Below are positions 9,682 through 20,400 of a DNA stretch of 64,000 nt, piece after piece. The position numbers and the translations under genes are program-made. The stretch is from Methylorubrum populi. Its GTDB lineage: Bacteria > Pseudomonadota > Alphaproteobacteria > Rhizobiales > Beijerinckiaceae. The first letter of the stretch is position 1. Each line of letters begins with the position of its first letter. The notes under the pieces were generated by a model that did no database searches, was not told the origin of the DNA, and was given only the letters and a program-made list of their open reading frames with translations. The stretch lies in NCBI GenBank assembly GCA_020741775.1, contig DYYG01000049.1, forward strand, positions 1-64,000. Direction: 5' to 3'.

Positions 9682-9698
9682 GCTCTCATGATGAGAGC
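9682..9698. repeat. Inverted repeat between convergent genes
   Basis: A perfect 17-base inverted repeat, GCTCTCAT and ATGAGAGC around a central G, lies between the convergent exonuclease and phoH genes. TTAATT follows on the + strand, so it could be a weak terminator for the exonuclease, or a protein site. The rest of 9559-9845 shows nothing else I can name. Confidence 0.35.
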
Positions 9699-9845
9699 TT
9701 AATTCCGCTAAGGATGTAACAAGAGACTTCAACTGAACCGCGGGTTCTGCTTCCCGGCTGGTTGCCTGAACTTTGGGCGTACTCCGTCACTGCGTCCGTA
9801 CCCCATGACTTGCGGCGGCGCCGGGCCGGCACCGCCGCAGGCGCC

Positions 9846-10562
9846 TCAGAGACTCGCCTCCTCAAAGGCACGCACCCATTCCGCGCAGATGCCGGAGCGG
9901 ACGATGTCGTCGAGGGTGAATTCCACGATCGGGATCGCCATCAGCCGGCTCTTCACGAGGTGGATGACCGTGCGCAGGCCGGAAGTCTCGCGCAGATCGG
10001 TCTGCGAGACGTCGCCGTTAATAATCACTTGGCAATCGTCGCCGATGCGGGTCAGAAACATCTTGATTTCGGCGGTGGTCGTATTCTGCGCTTCGTCGAG
10101 GATGACGAGGCAATTCTTGAAGGTGCGCCCGCGCATCACCTCGAATGGCACCACCTCGATGTCGCCGGCCTTCACCGCGATGTCGAAGGCGGCGGCGCCC
10201 ATGCGCTCCTTCATGGTCTCGGTGAGCGGCGCGACCCAGGGGGCGATCTTCTCTTCCAGCGTGCCGGGGAAGAAGCCGAGCGAGCGACCAGAGGGGACGT
10301 TGGGGCGGGTGATGACGACTTTGGCGATCCGCCGCTGGCGGAGCAGGTCGGCGGCGCGGGTGCCGGCGATGAAGGTCTTTCCAGTTCCGGCGGGGCCTAG
10401 AACGATGACCTGAGAAGATGACGCGAGGGCGTCGAGGTATTGACCTTGCTTGTCCGTAAGAGGTTGGATCGGTGCGGGGTTGCGTTCCTCGTCGAAGCGG
10501 GTCCGATGCATCCGGATCGGTCGGTCCTCAACCAGTTCAAGCCGTGCGCGTCGTCTCTTCAT
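9846..10562 (-). CDS. PhoH-family ATPase
   Basis: A 238-residue single-domain PhoH protein of the P-loop ATPase family related to helicases. Walker A is GPAGTGKT at 56-63, and Walker B is LVILDEAQN in the middle of the protein, followed by the typical MFLTRIG and NGDVSQTDL segments. The first 30 residues are basic and polar. GGAG lies 9 bases before the ATG. The length suits the short PhoH group rather than PhoH2 proteins that carry a PIN domain. Its cellular role is not well defined; RNA-related and phosphate-starvation roles have been proposed for the family. It is a single gene with its promoter presumably in the 386-base gap upstream. Confidence 0.9.
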   Translation of the reverse strand: MKRRRARLELVEDRPIRMHRTRFDEERNPAPIQPLTDKQGQYLDALASSSQVIVLGPAGTGKTFIAGTRAADLLRQRRIAKVVITRPNVPSGRSLGFFPGTLEEKIAPWVAPLTETMKERMGAAAFDIAVKAGDIEVVPFEVMRGRTFKNCLVILDEAQNTTTAEIKMFLTRIGDDCQVIINGDVSQTDLRETSGLRTVIHLVKSRLMAIPIVEFTLDDIVRSGICAEWVRAFEEASL

Positions 10563-10948
10563 GGATCAACACTCCACCTTGACTCGTGCGTGACGCTCGT
10601 AAACTCGCTTTTTCAACCGGTCTCGACTGTACGAACACTCCTTCGATTCGGCGAAGACACCGCCGATCTTCGATCATCAATACGCAAGAGCAAAGCCAAA
10701 CGTCCCGAGTCGGTTCCACGACACGACGCGAAGACTGTGGAGCGCGTCTTTACGGCAACGCTTCTTGCGTGCCTCAGCGTCGCAGGTGTGGGCGACGCGG
10801 ACGTGACGGGCGGACGAAGAAGCGATGAACCCTCGCGCCTCTCGGCGCCGGTCGCGGATCGGGACGATCCTGCATGGGCCATCGCGGGCGTCGCCCTCCT
10901 CGGGCGAGCGGGCGGCCGGCTCACCTCGCGGAGGGCCGGCGGGACGCT
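10563..10948. other. Intergenic region between phoH and uvrD
   Basis: This 386-base gap lies between the 3' end of uvrD and the start of phoH, both on the minus strand. It should hold the phoH promoter. Short open frames on both strands here look like composition artefacts: basic and Ser-rich, without signal peptide or motif. I see no RNA gene or clear terminator. Confidence 0.5.
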
Positions 10949-13306
10949 TCAGCCGGGCTGGAGGAAGCTGTCGAGGACCATCTTCCGGCCGGCCTTGTCG
11001 AAGTCAACGGTCAGCTTGTTGCCATCGACGCCGGCGACGGTGCCGGGGCCGAACTTGGTGTGGAAGACGCGCTGGCCGCCGGAAAAGGCGGAGGGTGTCG
11101 CGGTGGATTTGGCGACCAATTCGCCCTCGATTTCCCGCGGACCACCCGAGCGCCCACCGCCGCGCCCGCTGCCGAATCCGCCGGCGGTGTTGGCCTGCGC
11201 CCGCTGCCAGCCAGGCGTGCCATAGGACGAGCCGAACGGCGCCGGGTTGCGGTCGAAGCGCGAGGCTCCGGCCGAGAAATGGGCAGGCGCCTCGATCACA
11301 TCGACGGCATGAGGCGGCAATTCGTCGATGAAGCGGGAGGGAATGGTCGAGGACCACAGCCCGTGGATGCGCCGGTTGACCGCGAAGGACAGCTTGGCGC
11401 GCTTGCGGGCACGGGTGAGCCCGACATGGGCGAGGCGCCGTTCCTCCTCGAGGCCGGCCCGCCCGCTCTCGTCGATGGCGCGCTGGTTCGGGAACAGGCC
11501 GTCCTCCCAGCCGGGCAGGAACACGGTGTCGAATTCCAGCCCCTTGGCGGCGTGGAGCGTCATCAGCGAGACGCGGTCGGCCCCCTCCGCCTCGCTGGCT
11601 TCCATCACCAGGGAAACGTGTTCGAGGAAGCCCGCCATATCCGGGAATTCCTCCATCGAGCGGACGAATTCCTTGAGGTTTTCGAGCCGCCCGGCGGCAT
11701 CGGCGGAGCGGTCCTTCTGCCACATCTCGGTGTAGCCGGATTCCTCCAAGATCGTCTGCGCGACTTCCGGGTGGGGTTTGGCCTCCACCAGCCGGGTCCA
11801 GCGCGAAAAGCTCTCGACGAGGCCGCGCAGCATCGAGCGGGCGCGGGGCTTCAACTCGTCGGTCTCGATCAGCTTCCGCGCTGCGGCGAGCAGCGGGATC
11901 CGGTCGGCGCGGGCATAGGCGTGCAGCGTCTGCAGCGTCGCGTCGCCCAGGCCCCGCTTCGGCGTATTGAAAATGCGCTCGAAGGCGAGGTCGTCGGATC
12001 CGTTCATGGTGACGCGGAGATAGGCCAACGCGTCGCGGATCTCGGCCCGCTCGTAGAAGCGCGGGCCGCCGATGACCCGGTAGGGCAGGCCGACCTGCAC
12101 GAAGCGGTCCTCGATCTCGCGCATCTGCGCCGAGATCCGCACCAGCACCGCGATTTCCGAGAGCGGATGGCCCTTGCGCTGGAGCGATTCGATCGATTCG
12201 GCGACCTGGCGGGCCTCCTCCTCCGAGTCCCAGGCTCCGGTCACTGTCACGGGCTCACCCGGCGCGTCCTCCGTGCGGAGCGTCTTGCCGAGCCGGCCCT
12301 CGTTCTTGGCGATCAGCCCGGAGGCGGCGGCGAGGATGTGGCCGGTGGAGCGGTAGTTGCGCTCCAGCCGCACCACGGTCGCGCCGGGGAAGTCATGCTC
12401 GAACCGCAGGATGTTATCGACCTCGGCGCCGCGCCAGCCATAGATCGACTGGTCGTCGTCGCCGACGCAGGCCACGTTCTTGCGCGCCTGGGCGAGCAGG
12501 CGGAGCCAGAGATACTGGGCGACGTTGGTGTCCTGATACTCGTCGACCAGGATATAGCGGAACCGGTCCTGGTAATTCGCCAGGATGTCGGGATTGTCGC
12601 GCCAGAGCTTGAGGCAGAGCAGCAGAAGATCGCCGAAATCGACCGCGTTGAGGGTGGCGAGCCGAGCCTGATAGGCGGCGTAGAGTTGGCCGCCCTTGCC
12701 GAAGGCGAAGGCTTGCGCCTCGCCGGGGGGCACCTGCTCGGGACCGAGGCCCCGGTTCTTCCAGCCGTCGATGGTGTGGGCCAGCGACCGGGCCGGCCAG
12801 CGCTTCTCGTCGATGTTCTGATCGGCGATCACCTGCTTCATCAGGCGTAGCTGGTCGTCGGTGCCGAGGATGGTGAAGTCGGATTTGAGCCCGACCAGTT
12901 CGGCATGGCGGCGCAGGATCTTGGTGCCGATGGCGTGGAAGGTGCCGAGCCAGGGCATGCCCTCACCCGCCGGGCCGATCAGCTGGCCGATGCGGTGCTT
13001 CATCTCCCGCGCGGCCTTGTTGGTGAAGGTCACCGAGAGGATGTCGTAGGGCCGCGCCTTGCCGGTCGCGATCAGGTGAGCGATGCGCGTCGTCAGCACC
13101 CGGGTCTTGCCGGTGCCGGCGCCGGCGAGCACGAGCACGGGCCCCTCCGTCGCCTCGACGGCGCGGCGCTGTTCCGGGTTCAGGCCGGAGAGGTAGGAGG
13201 CTCCGTCGGGCCTCAGCGCGGCCATGGCGCGGGCGGCGATGGAGACGGGAGCGGGGGCGCCGTCGTCGGACGGGCGCGGCCGGGACGCGTCGGGCTCGTG
13301 TATCAT
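10949..13306 (-). CDS. uvrD: UvrD/Rep-type ATP-dependent DNA helicase
   Basis: A 785-residue superfamily 1A 3'-5' helicase used in nucleotide excision repair and mismatch repair. The start is followed by the Q-motif region GLNPEQRRAV and Walker A AGAGTGKT at 61-68. Further motifs are FTNKAAREMK, Walker B ILVDEYQDTN, GDDDQSIYGWRGA, RLERNYRST, LMTLHAAKGLEFDTVFLPG and LTRARKR. The Gly-rich linker and C-terminal Tudor-like segment (FHTKFGPGTVAG) are typical of UvrD/PcrA and may contact RNA polymerase. The first 40 residues are a low-complexity extension. It appears to be a stand-alone gene. Confidence 0.97.
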   Translation of the reverse strand: MIHEPDASRPRPSDDGAPAPVSIAARAMAALRPDGASYLSGLNPEQRRAVEATEGPVLVLAGAGTGKTRVLTTRIAHLIATGKARPYDILSVTFTNKAAREMKHRIGQLIGPAGEGMPWLGTFHAIGTKILRRHAELVGLKSDFTILGTDDQLRLMKQVIADQNIDEKRWPARSLAHTIDGWKNRGLGPEQVPPGEAQAFAFGKGGQLYAAYQARLATLNAVDFGDLLLLCLKLWRDNPDILANYQDRFRYILVDEYQDTNVAQYLWLRLLAQARKNVACVGDDDQSIYGWRGAEVDNILRFEHDFPGATVVRLERNYRSTGHILAAASGLIAKNEGRLGKTLRTEDAPGEPVTVTGAWDSEEEARQVAESIESLQRKGHPLSEIAVLVRISAQMREIEDRFVQVGLPYRVIGGPRFYERAEIRDALAYLRVTMNGSDDLAFERIFNTPKRGLGDATLQTLHAYARADRIPLLAAARKLIETDELKPRARSMLRGLVESFSRWTRLVEAKPHPEVAQTILEESGYTEMWQKDRSADAAGRLENLKEFVRSMEEFPDMAGFLEHVSLVMEASEAEGADRVSLMTLHAAKGLEFDTVFLPGWEDGLFPNQRAIDESGRAGLEEERRLAHVGLTRARKRAKLSFAVNRRIHGLWSSTIPSRFIDELPPHAVDVIEAPAHFSAGASRFDRNPAPFGSSYGTPGWQRAQANTAGGFGSGRGGGRSGGPREIEGELVAKSTATPSAFSGGQRVFHTKFGPGTVAGVDGNKLTVDFDKAGRKMVLDSFLQPG

Positions 13307-13420
13307 GGCTGCATCCCTGGACCAAAAGGCGAACGCCGTCGAGCCCCGATCCGGAACCGAGCCCCCCTCTTACGCGTCACACGGGAAGTGAAAACGGATC
13401 GAGATGAAGGACACGAGGCC

Positions 13421-13660
13421 ATGCGCGCCCCGTTACTCGCCCTCCTGACCCTGCTCGCCGCCGCCGCGCCGGCCCTGGCGCAGAGCCCCGGCAACCGGGG
13501 GGCCACGACGCGGATGAACGAGAATTTCGAGACGCGGAATCAGATCCGCAACTTCGAGCAACGGCAGACCTTGGAGAACAGCGCCGTCCGCAACCAGATC
13601 CAGCGGGCGCCGCTCAACGTTCCCCCGCCGACCGGCCCGGCTTACGGCCCCCGTCGCTGA
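13421..13660 (+). CDS. Small exported protein, unknown function
   Basis: A 79-residue protein with a clear signal peptide: MRAPLLALLTLLAAAAPALA with cleavage expected after residue 20. The mature part is polar and rich in Asn, Gln and Arg, with a repeat-like pattern of ETRNQIRN and SAVRNQIQ, then a Pro-rich end. GAGG lies 6 bases before the ATG. The frame is open upstream, but that part overlaps uvrD in antisense and has no sense as protein. I do not recognise the family. It is probably periplasmic. Confidence 0.7.
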   Translation: MRAPLLALLTLLAAAAPALAQSPGNRGATTRMNENFETRNQIRNFEQRQTLENSAVRNQIQRAPLNVPPPTGPAYGPRR

Positions 13661-13820
13661 ACCTCGTCCAAGCTTAAGCGTGGGATGCGAGCCGACCTTC
13701 GTCTGTGCTATGGCCGCCTGAACGAGTTGTGCGAAATCCGTTTCCGCCTCCGCTCGGCGGATCGGCTTGCCGAACTCGAGGTGAGTCCTGCGGCCCGCAG
13801 GCCAGGCGGAAGCGATTACG

Positions 13821-16800
13821 GTGCGTGATTTCCTGACCGCGCTTGCGGGCGCCGTCGTGCTGGTCCTCGTGGCGGCGCTGGCCGTGCCGCCCTTCATCGA
13901 CTGGTCGGCCCACCGGGCGTTGATCGATCGCACCTTGACCGATTCCCTCGGGGCCATGGCCCGCAGCGAGGGGACCGTCGATCTTCGCCTGCTGCCGTCG
14001 CCGCATCTGCGGCTCGCGCGGTTGCAACTCGGCACCGATGACGGGCCGTCCCTCGATGGCCGCGCCGTCGAGGCCGAGATCGCCCTGGCGCCGCTGCTGA
14101 AGGGGGAGGTGCGTTTCGTCCAGACCTCGATCGAGGATGCTTCCCTCACCCTTCCGGTCACCGACGAGGCGCTGCTGCTGCCGGAGGGGTCGCAGACGTT
14201 CCGCCGCGACATCGTCATCGACGAGCTGCGCATCCGCCGCCTCTCCGTCGCCACCGCGCGACGGGGCGAGCCGCCACGGGAGCAGGCCAAGGCCGAGAAT
14301 CTGCGCTTGAGGGCGCCGGGTCTGGCCGGACCCTGGCTGGTGGAAGGAACGGCAAAGGGCAGCCCGTTCCATCTGGCCACCAGCGCGGCCGGCCCGGATG
14401 GCGGGTTCTCGCTGAAGCTGACTGGCGGCGGAGACACCGTACCCCGCCTCGAAGTGGATGCGCGCCTCGCCTTCACGCCCCTGGAGGCGGTGGAGGGACC
14501 GGTGCCGCGCCGCGGCCTCGTGCCGGAGGCGGAGGGATCGGCGCGGTTGACCGTCGGGCCTCCGGTGCAGCCGGCCGGAACGTCCTTGCCGTTCACCCTG
14601 GCCGGAAAATTCACCGCTCACGGGCCGACCGTCGAGGCCAGGACGGTGGATCTCGAACTCAACCCCGGCGGCAAGGCGGCGCGGCTGTCCGGGAGCGGCC
14701 GTCTCGATCTGCGCGAGGCCCGGCTTGGCCTAACCCTGCGCACCCGCCGTCTCGACCTCGACGGGCTGCTGCTCTCGTCCGGTGGGCGGGCATTGCTGGA
14801 TCAGGGAGTGGCCTCGGGAGCCCTCACCCCGCCGCTGATGCTCGACCTCGACCTCGCCGCCGAGAGCGTCGCGCTCGGTCTCGACGATTGGGCGAACGTC
14901 GCCCTGCGCGGCACCTTCGACCGCACCGGCGGACTCGTGCTGCGCCGCTTCGAGGGCACCGCCCCCGGCGAGGCGAGGGTCGCGGCGACCGGGGAGGCGG
15001 AGCTGTCGGGCGCCCCCCGCTTCTCCGGCCATGTCGAGATCGCCGCGCGCAATTCCGAGGCGCTCGGACGTTATCTCGGCCGGATCGGCGCAGCGGAGAG
15101 CCTCGCGGCCATCCTCGATGGGCGCGCCGTCGATCTTGGCACCGACCTCTCGGCGGCGGGTACGGATGTGTCGCTGCGCAACCTGCGCCTCGCCCTGGGC
15201 GACGCCCGCCTCACCGGCAATGCCCGCTACGCCAGGGCGGAGGCGAGCGGGCGCGGCCGTCTTGATGCGCAGATCGTGGCGAGCGGCATCGACATCGCCG
15301 AACTGCCCCCGGCCAGTCAGCTGATGGCAGGGCTCAACCGGCTCGATCTGGGCCTCACCCTGAAGGCGCGGGACGTGCGCTACGGTCCCTCCGGCGCGCG
15401 TTCGGGCAATGGCACCATCGCCGTGAGCCTGCAATCGGACGGCGCGAGCCTCGTGGTCGATGGGCTCGACATCGCCGATCTCGCGGGAGCGAACGCGCAG
15501 CTCGCCGGACGGATCGCGCCGGACGGGTCGGGGCGGATCGAGGGGCGGGTCGCGGCGGCCAAAGCCGCGCCGCTGTTGGCCCTGCTGGAGCGCGGTTTCC
15601 TGCCGGAGGCCCGCCTCGTGCCAGCGAGTTTCCGCGAGAGCGGCCTCGCCCTCGACTTGACCCTGGAGCGGGAGGCGGGGGAGACGGATTCCCTGCGCGC
15701 CTCCGCGAAGGGAAGGGCGGGTGAGGGCGATGTCGATCTGACGCTGCTGACGCATGTCGGCCGGATCGACCGTCTCGACGCGACCCTGACGACCCAGAAG
15801 ACCGGCCGCTGGTTCCAGCGCGACGACATCGCCGCCCTGCGCCAGCCGGGACGTCTGCACCTGACCGGCCGACGGCCGGCAGCCGAGGCGGGGACGACGC
15901 CACCCTTCGCCCTCGCCATGGAGGGCAACCTCGCCGGCCTCACTCTCGCCACGCCACGCCCGATCCTGCTCGACAGCCTCGACCGGGCGCCGATGGGAGG
16001 CGAGATCCGGATCGACACCTCCGACCTCGCGCCCTTCCTCACGCTTGCCGGCGCTGCGGAACCGGTGAGCGGCCCATTCCCAGCGGCGCTTTCCGTGACG
16101 CTGTCGCGGCGCGAGGCGTCTCTCCATGCCGATGTGGCAGGAAAGGCCGCCGGCACCGATGTGACCGCCGCCCTCGATCGCGGCGGCGATGGCGCGTTGA
16201 CCGGAAACGTCTCGCTCGGCCGCCTGTCGCTGCCCGCGCTCGCCGCAGCCACGATCCTACCGGCGGATTTCCGTGGCCGCTTCACTCCGGCGACGGTTCA
16301 GCCTCGGGCCCATCTCACCCTGACGATCGGGCAGCTCGACCTCGGCCGGGGCTTCATAGCCGAGGCGGCCGGCCTCACATTGGTGCGCGAGGGGGAATCC
16401 CTCATTCTGCGCGATCTCTCGGCCGGATTGAGTGGTGGGCGGATCGGCGGCAGCGTGACGCTGGCCCGGTCCGGCGGTGCCGCCTCGGTCTCGGGCGAGG
16501 GCACCCTCGACGGTGCGGACCTCACCCGGCTGATCGGGGCCGGGCCGATCACGGGCCGTTTGTCGGCGGCCCTGCGCTTCGGTGCCAACGGCGCGAGCCT
16601 CGCCGCGTTGGCGGACGAATTGTCGGGCAGCGGCGAGATCCGCTTGACCGATCTCGCGCTTCCCGGTGTCGATGCGAGCGCCCTCGACCGGGCCCTGACC
16701 AAGGCGCTGGCGGAGGACGATCCCCTGCGGGAGGGGCGATTGCAGAACCTCGTCGCGGCTGAGCTCTCGGCGGCGCCGCTCCGCGCGAAAGCGCCGGCCT

Positions 16801-17345
16801 CCGCCGCTTTCACCCTGTCGGGTGGAACGTTCCGCACCGCGCCGCTCAGCCTCGATCTCGGGCCGGCGCGCTGGGCTGGTACGTTCCAGGTGGATGGCCG
16901 CAACGGGACCGTCGAGGCCCGCGGGGCGCTGACGGCCGCGACCGCGCCGAAGGGCTGGTCCGGAGCGCTCCCCTCGGTGCAACTCGGTTTCGCCGGCCCG
17001 CTCACCGCCCCTGAGCGGCGGCTCGACACCGCGCCCCTGACCACCGGGCTCGCCGCCCTGGTGCTGCAGCGGGAGTTGGAGAAGATCGAATTGTTCGACG
17101 CCGATCAGAGTGAGCGGCAGCGCCGCCGCGCCCGGATCGAGATGGATGCTGCCCGCGCCGCCGCCGAGGAGGCCGCGCGACAGGCCCGGATCAAGGCGCA
17201 GCAGGCCGCCGAGGAGGCGGCCCGCCAAGCCCGCCAGCGCGAAGCGGAGGAAGCCGCCCGCCGCGCCCGCATCGAGGCCGAGCCGGCGCCGCCCCGGCCT
17301 GAGACGCAGCCCCTGGACATCAGCCCGCCGACCCTGCGGCCCTGA
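13821..17345 (+). CDS. Large AsmA-family inner-membrane/periplasmic protein
   Basis: A 1174-residue protein starting with GTG. An N-terminal membrane helix (about residues 5-27, VVLVLVAALAVPPFI) anchors a long periplasmic part with the beta-rich, Gly/Leu/Asp pattern of AsmA proteins, such as GRAVEAEIALAPLLKGEVRF. The C-terminal AsmA core lies at about residues 800-1080. AsmA-like proteins are linked to lipid transport between membranes and outer-membrane assembly. The last 90 or so residues form an Ala/Arg/Glu-rich, probably helical tail ending in a Pro-rich stretch. It is followed about 100 bases later by putA, with no obvious link. Confidence 0.88.
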   Translation: MRDFLTALAGAVVLVLVAALAVPPFIDWSAHRALIDRTLTDSLGAMARSEGTVDLRLLPSPHLRLARLQLGTDDGPSLDGRAVEAEIALAPLLKGEVRFVQTSIEDASLTLPVTDEALLLPEGSQTFRRDIVIDELRIRRLSVATARRGEPPREQAKAENLRLRAPGLAGPWLVEGTAKGSPFHLATSAAGPDGGFSLKLTGGGDTVPRLEVDARLAFTPLEAVEGPVPRRGLVPEAEGSARLTVGPPVQPAGTSLPFTLAGKFTAHGPTVEARTVDLELNPGGKAARLSGSGRLDLREARLGLTLRTRRLDLDGLLLSSGGRALLDQGVASGALTPPLMLDLDLAAESVALGLDDWANVALRGTFDRTGGLVLRRFEGTAPGEARVAATGEAELSGAPRFSGHVEIAARNSEALGRYLGRIGAAESLAAILDGRAVDLGTDLSAAGTDVSLRNLRLALGDARLTGNARYARAEASGRGRLDAQIVASGIDIAELPPASQLMAGLNRLDLGLTLKARDVRYGPSGARSGNGTIAVSLQSDGASLVVDGLDIADLAGANAQLAGRIAPDGSGRIEGRVAAAKAAPLLALLERGFLPEARLVPASFRESGLALDLTLEREAGETDSLRASAKGRAGEGDVDLTLLTHVGRIDRLDATLTTQKTGRWFQRDDIAALRQPGRLHLTGRRPAAEAGTTPPFALAMEGNLAGLTLATPRPILLDSLDRAPMGGEIRIDTSDLAPFLTLAGAAEPVSGPFPAALSVTLSRREASLHADVAGKAAGTDVTAALDRGGDGALTGNVSLGRLSLPALAAATILPADFRGRFTPATVQPRAHLTLTIGQLDLGRGFIAEAAGLTLVREGESLILRDLSAGLSGGRIGGSVTLARSGGAASVSGEGTLDGADLTRLIGAGPITGRLSAALRFGANGASLAALADELSGSGEIRLTDLALPGVDASALDRALTKALAEDDPLREGRLQNLVAAELSAAPLRAKAPASAAFTLSGGTFRTAPLSLDLGPARWAGTFQVDGRNGTVEARGALTAATAPKGWSGALPSVQLGFAGPLTAPERRLDTAPLTTGLAALVLQRELEKIELFDADQSERQRRRARIEMDAARAAAEEAARQARIKAQQAAEEAARQARQREAEEAARRARIEAEPAPPRPETQPLDISPPTLRP

Positions 17346-17447
17346 GGCGATTCGGATCTCCCCGGCCCTATCCGCCGTAACCGCACCTGTCTGTCGGCCG
17401 TTCTGTCAGGAGACCGCTCGGCGGTCGGGGGAGGGAAGGGGGACGCG

Positions 17448-20400
17448 ATGATCGCAGCGGATACCGAAACCGCGTCACCCGCCTCGCCGTGCCGTTTCGA
17501 GGCGCCCTATGCCCCGGACGATGCCGCGATGGCGGAGGCGCTGCTGCGGGAGGCGGCTCAGCCGGAGCGGACGGAGGCGGCCGTTGACGCCCTCGCCTCG
17601 AACCTGATCGGCGCCATCCGGGCCGATGCCGGCCACGGCGCCGTCGAGACATTGCTGCGGGAATACGCGCTGACCACCCGGGAGGGCCTCGCGCTGATGA
17701 GCCTCGCCGAAGCGCTGCTGCGGGTCCCCGATCCCGCCACCGCCGATCGGCTCATCGCCGACAAGCTGCGCGAGGGCGATTTCGCGCACCATGCCCCGCG
17801 CACGGAGACGGGCCTTGCCCAGGCGGCCTCCTGGGCGCTCGGTCTCGGCGCCCGCTTGGTTGGACCGCAGGACACGCCGGAAGCGACCCTCGGCGGCCTC
17901 GTCCATCGGCTCGGTCGGCCGGCCGTGCGGGCAGCGGCTTATCAGGCGATGCGGGTGATGGGCGGGCAGTTCGTCCTGGCGGAAGGGATCGACGCCGCGC
18001 TCCGGCGGGCCGGATCCGGCGAGTCCCGGCGCCTGCGATACTCCTTCGACATGCTGGGCGAGGGTGCCCGCACGGCCGAGGACGCGGACGGGTATCGCGA
18101 GGCCTATGCCACCGCGATCCGGCGCATCGGGCGCGAGGCCGGCAACGCCGCGCTTCCCGCCCGGCCCGGCATATCGGTGAAGCTCTCGGCGCTTCATCCG
18201 CGCTATGCGCCGACGCAGCGCGAACGGGTGATGCACGAACTGGTGCCGGTGGTGCTGGATCTCGCCCGGAGCGCCCGCGCCCATGACCTGAACTTCACCC
18301 TCGACGCGGAGGAAGCCGAGCGGCTCGAACTCTCCCTCGCGGTGTTCGCCATGATCCTGGCCGATCCGACGCTGAGGGGCTGGGACGGATTCGGCCTCGC
18401 GATCCAGGCCTATTCGAAACGCTGCCTGCCGGTGATCGATCATGTCGCCGCCCTCGCAGCGCATCACGAGCGGCGGCTGATGGTGCGCCTCGTCAAGGGC
18501 GCCTATTGGGACACCGAGGTGAAGCTCGCCCAGATCCAGGGATTGTCCGGTTATCCCGTCTTCACCCGCAAGGCGATGACGGACCTGAACTACCTGGCGG
18601 CCGCCCGCCGCTTGCTGGGCCACCGCCCGCGCCTCTACCCGCAATTCGCCACCCACAACGCCCTGACCGTCGCGAGCGTGCTCGGCCTCGCGGGCCTGCT
18701 CGACAGCCCGGTGACGGAGGAGGCCGACTTCGAGTTCCAGCGCCTGCACGGCATGGGCGAGGCGCTCTACCAACGCCTCGCCGAGCGGATGCCCGGTCTC
18801 GGCCAGCGGGTCTATGCGCCGGTCGGCGGCCACCGCGCTCTGCTGGCCTATCTCGTGCGCCGCCTGCTGGAAAACGGGGCGAATTCCTCCTTCGTCGCCC
18901 GCGCCGCCGATCCATCGGTGCCGATTTCCGCCCTGCTCGCCCGCCCGCAGACCCTGATCGGGATGCCGGCTTCGGCCCGCCACCCGGAGATCCCGCAGCC
19001 CGCCAATCTGTTCGGGCCGGAGCGCCGCAACTCGCCCGGAATCGCCGTCGGAGACGGCGCGGCGCTCCGGCACCTGACCGAGGAGATTGCCGCCGCCGCC
19101 GGCCCGGCTGAGTCAGCGCCGCTTCTCGACGGCCTCGCCTGCGCCGGCCCGTCACGCCCGGTCATCAGCCCCATCGACGGGGCGAAGCTCGGCACCGTCA
19201 CGGAAGCGGAGGAAGCCCTGGCAGCGCGGGCCATGGAAGCGGCCGCATCGGGCTTCCCCGCCTGGAGCGCGAACCCGGCGGAGGAGCGCGCCGCCTGCCT
19301 CGACCGCGCGGCGGATGCCTTTCTGCGGGAGCGAGGGCGGCTGCTGTACCTGCTCCAAACTGAGGCCGGGAAGACCCTGGACGACACGCTCGCCGAATGG
19401 CGCGAGGCCGTCGACTTCCTGCGCTACTACGCGGCCGGAGGGCGGCGCCTGTTCTCGCAGTCCCTTGCCCTGCCGGGCGCGGCCGGCGAGGCGAACAGCC
19501 TGCGCCTCGCCGGCCGTGGCGTCTTCGTCGCGATCTCACCCTGGAATTTCCCGCTCGCCATCTTCACCGGGCAGGTGGCGGCGGCCTTGATGGCGGGCAA
19601 TACGGTGGTCGCCAAGCCGGCGCCGCAGACCCCCCTGGTGGCGGCCCTCGCCACCTGCCTGCTCCATGCGGCCGGCGTGCCGGCCGGCGCGCTTCACCTG
19701 ATGCCCGGCGGGCCGGAGACGGGTGCCGCGCTGATTGGGCATCCGGCGCTTGCCGGTGTCGTCTTCACCGGCTCCACGGCGACGGCGCGGGCAATCAACC
19801 GGGCGCTTGCCGCCCGCGACGGGGCGATCCTGCCGTTGATCGCCGAGACCGGCGGCATCAACGCCATGATCGTGGATGCCACCGCCCTGCCCGAACAGGT
19901 CGCGGACGACGTGGTCACCTCCGCCTTCCGCTCCGCCGGCCAGCGTTGCTCGGCCCTGCGGCTGCTGCTCGTGCAGGACGATGTGGCGGAGAGGATGATC
20001 GCGGCGGTGGCGGGAGCTGCCCGGGAATTGAGCGTCGGCGATCCGCGCGACCTCGCGACCGATCTCGGGCCGGTCATCGATTCCGCCGCCAAGGCGCGGC
20101 TCGATGCACATATCGCCAGTATGACGGCCGAGGCCCGTGTGCATGTCGCGGGCGCGGCACCAGAGGGGCTGTACGTGGCGCCCCATCTTTTCGAGATCCG
20201 CAGCGTGCCCGATCTTCAGGAAGAGGTGTTCGGGCCGATCCTGCACGTCGTCCGCTATCGCGCGGATGCCCTGGCGCAGGTGGTGGAGCAGATCCGGGCC
20301 GGCGGCTACGGCCTGACGCTCGGCATCCAGTCGCGGATCGAGGCCACCGTGGAGCGGATCGCGGCGGCGCTGCCCCACGGCAATGTCTATGTGAACCGCA

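Noticed and set aside
10586..10828. Possible small genes in the phoH-uvrD gap.
   Set aside because: They overlap each other on both strands, lack ribosome binding sites and have Arg/Ser/Thr-rich random-looking sequence.
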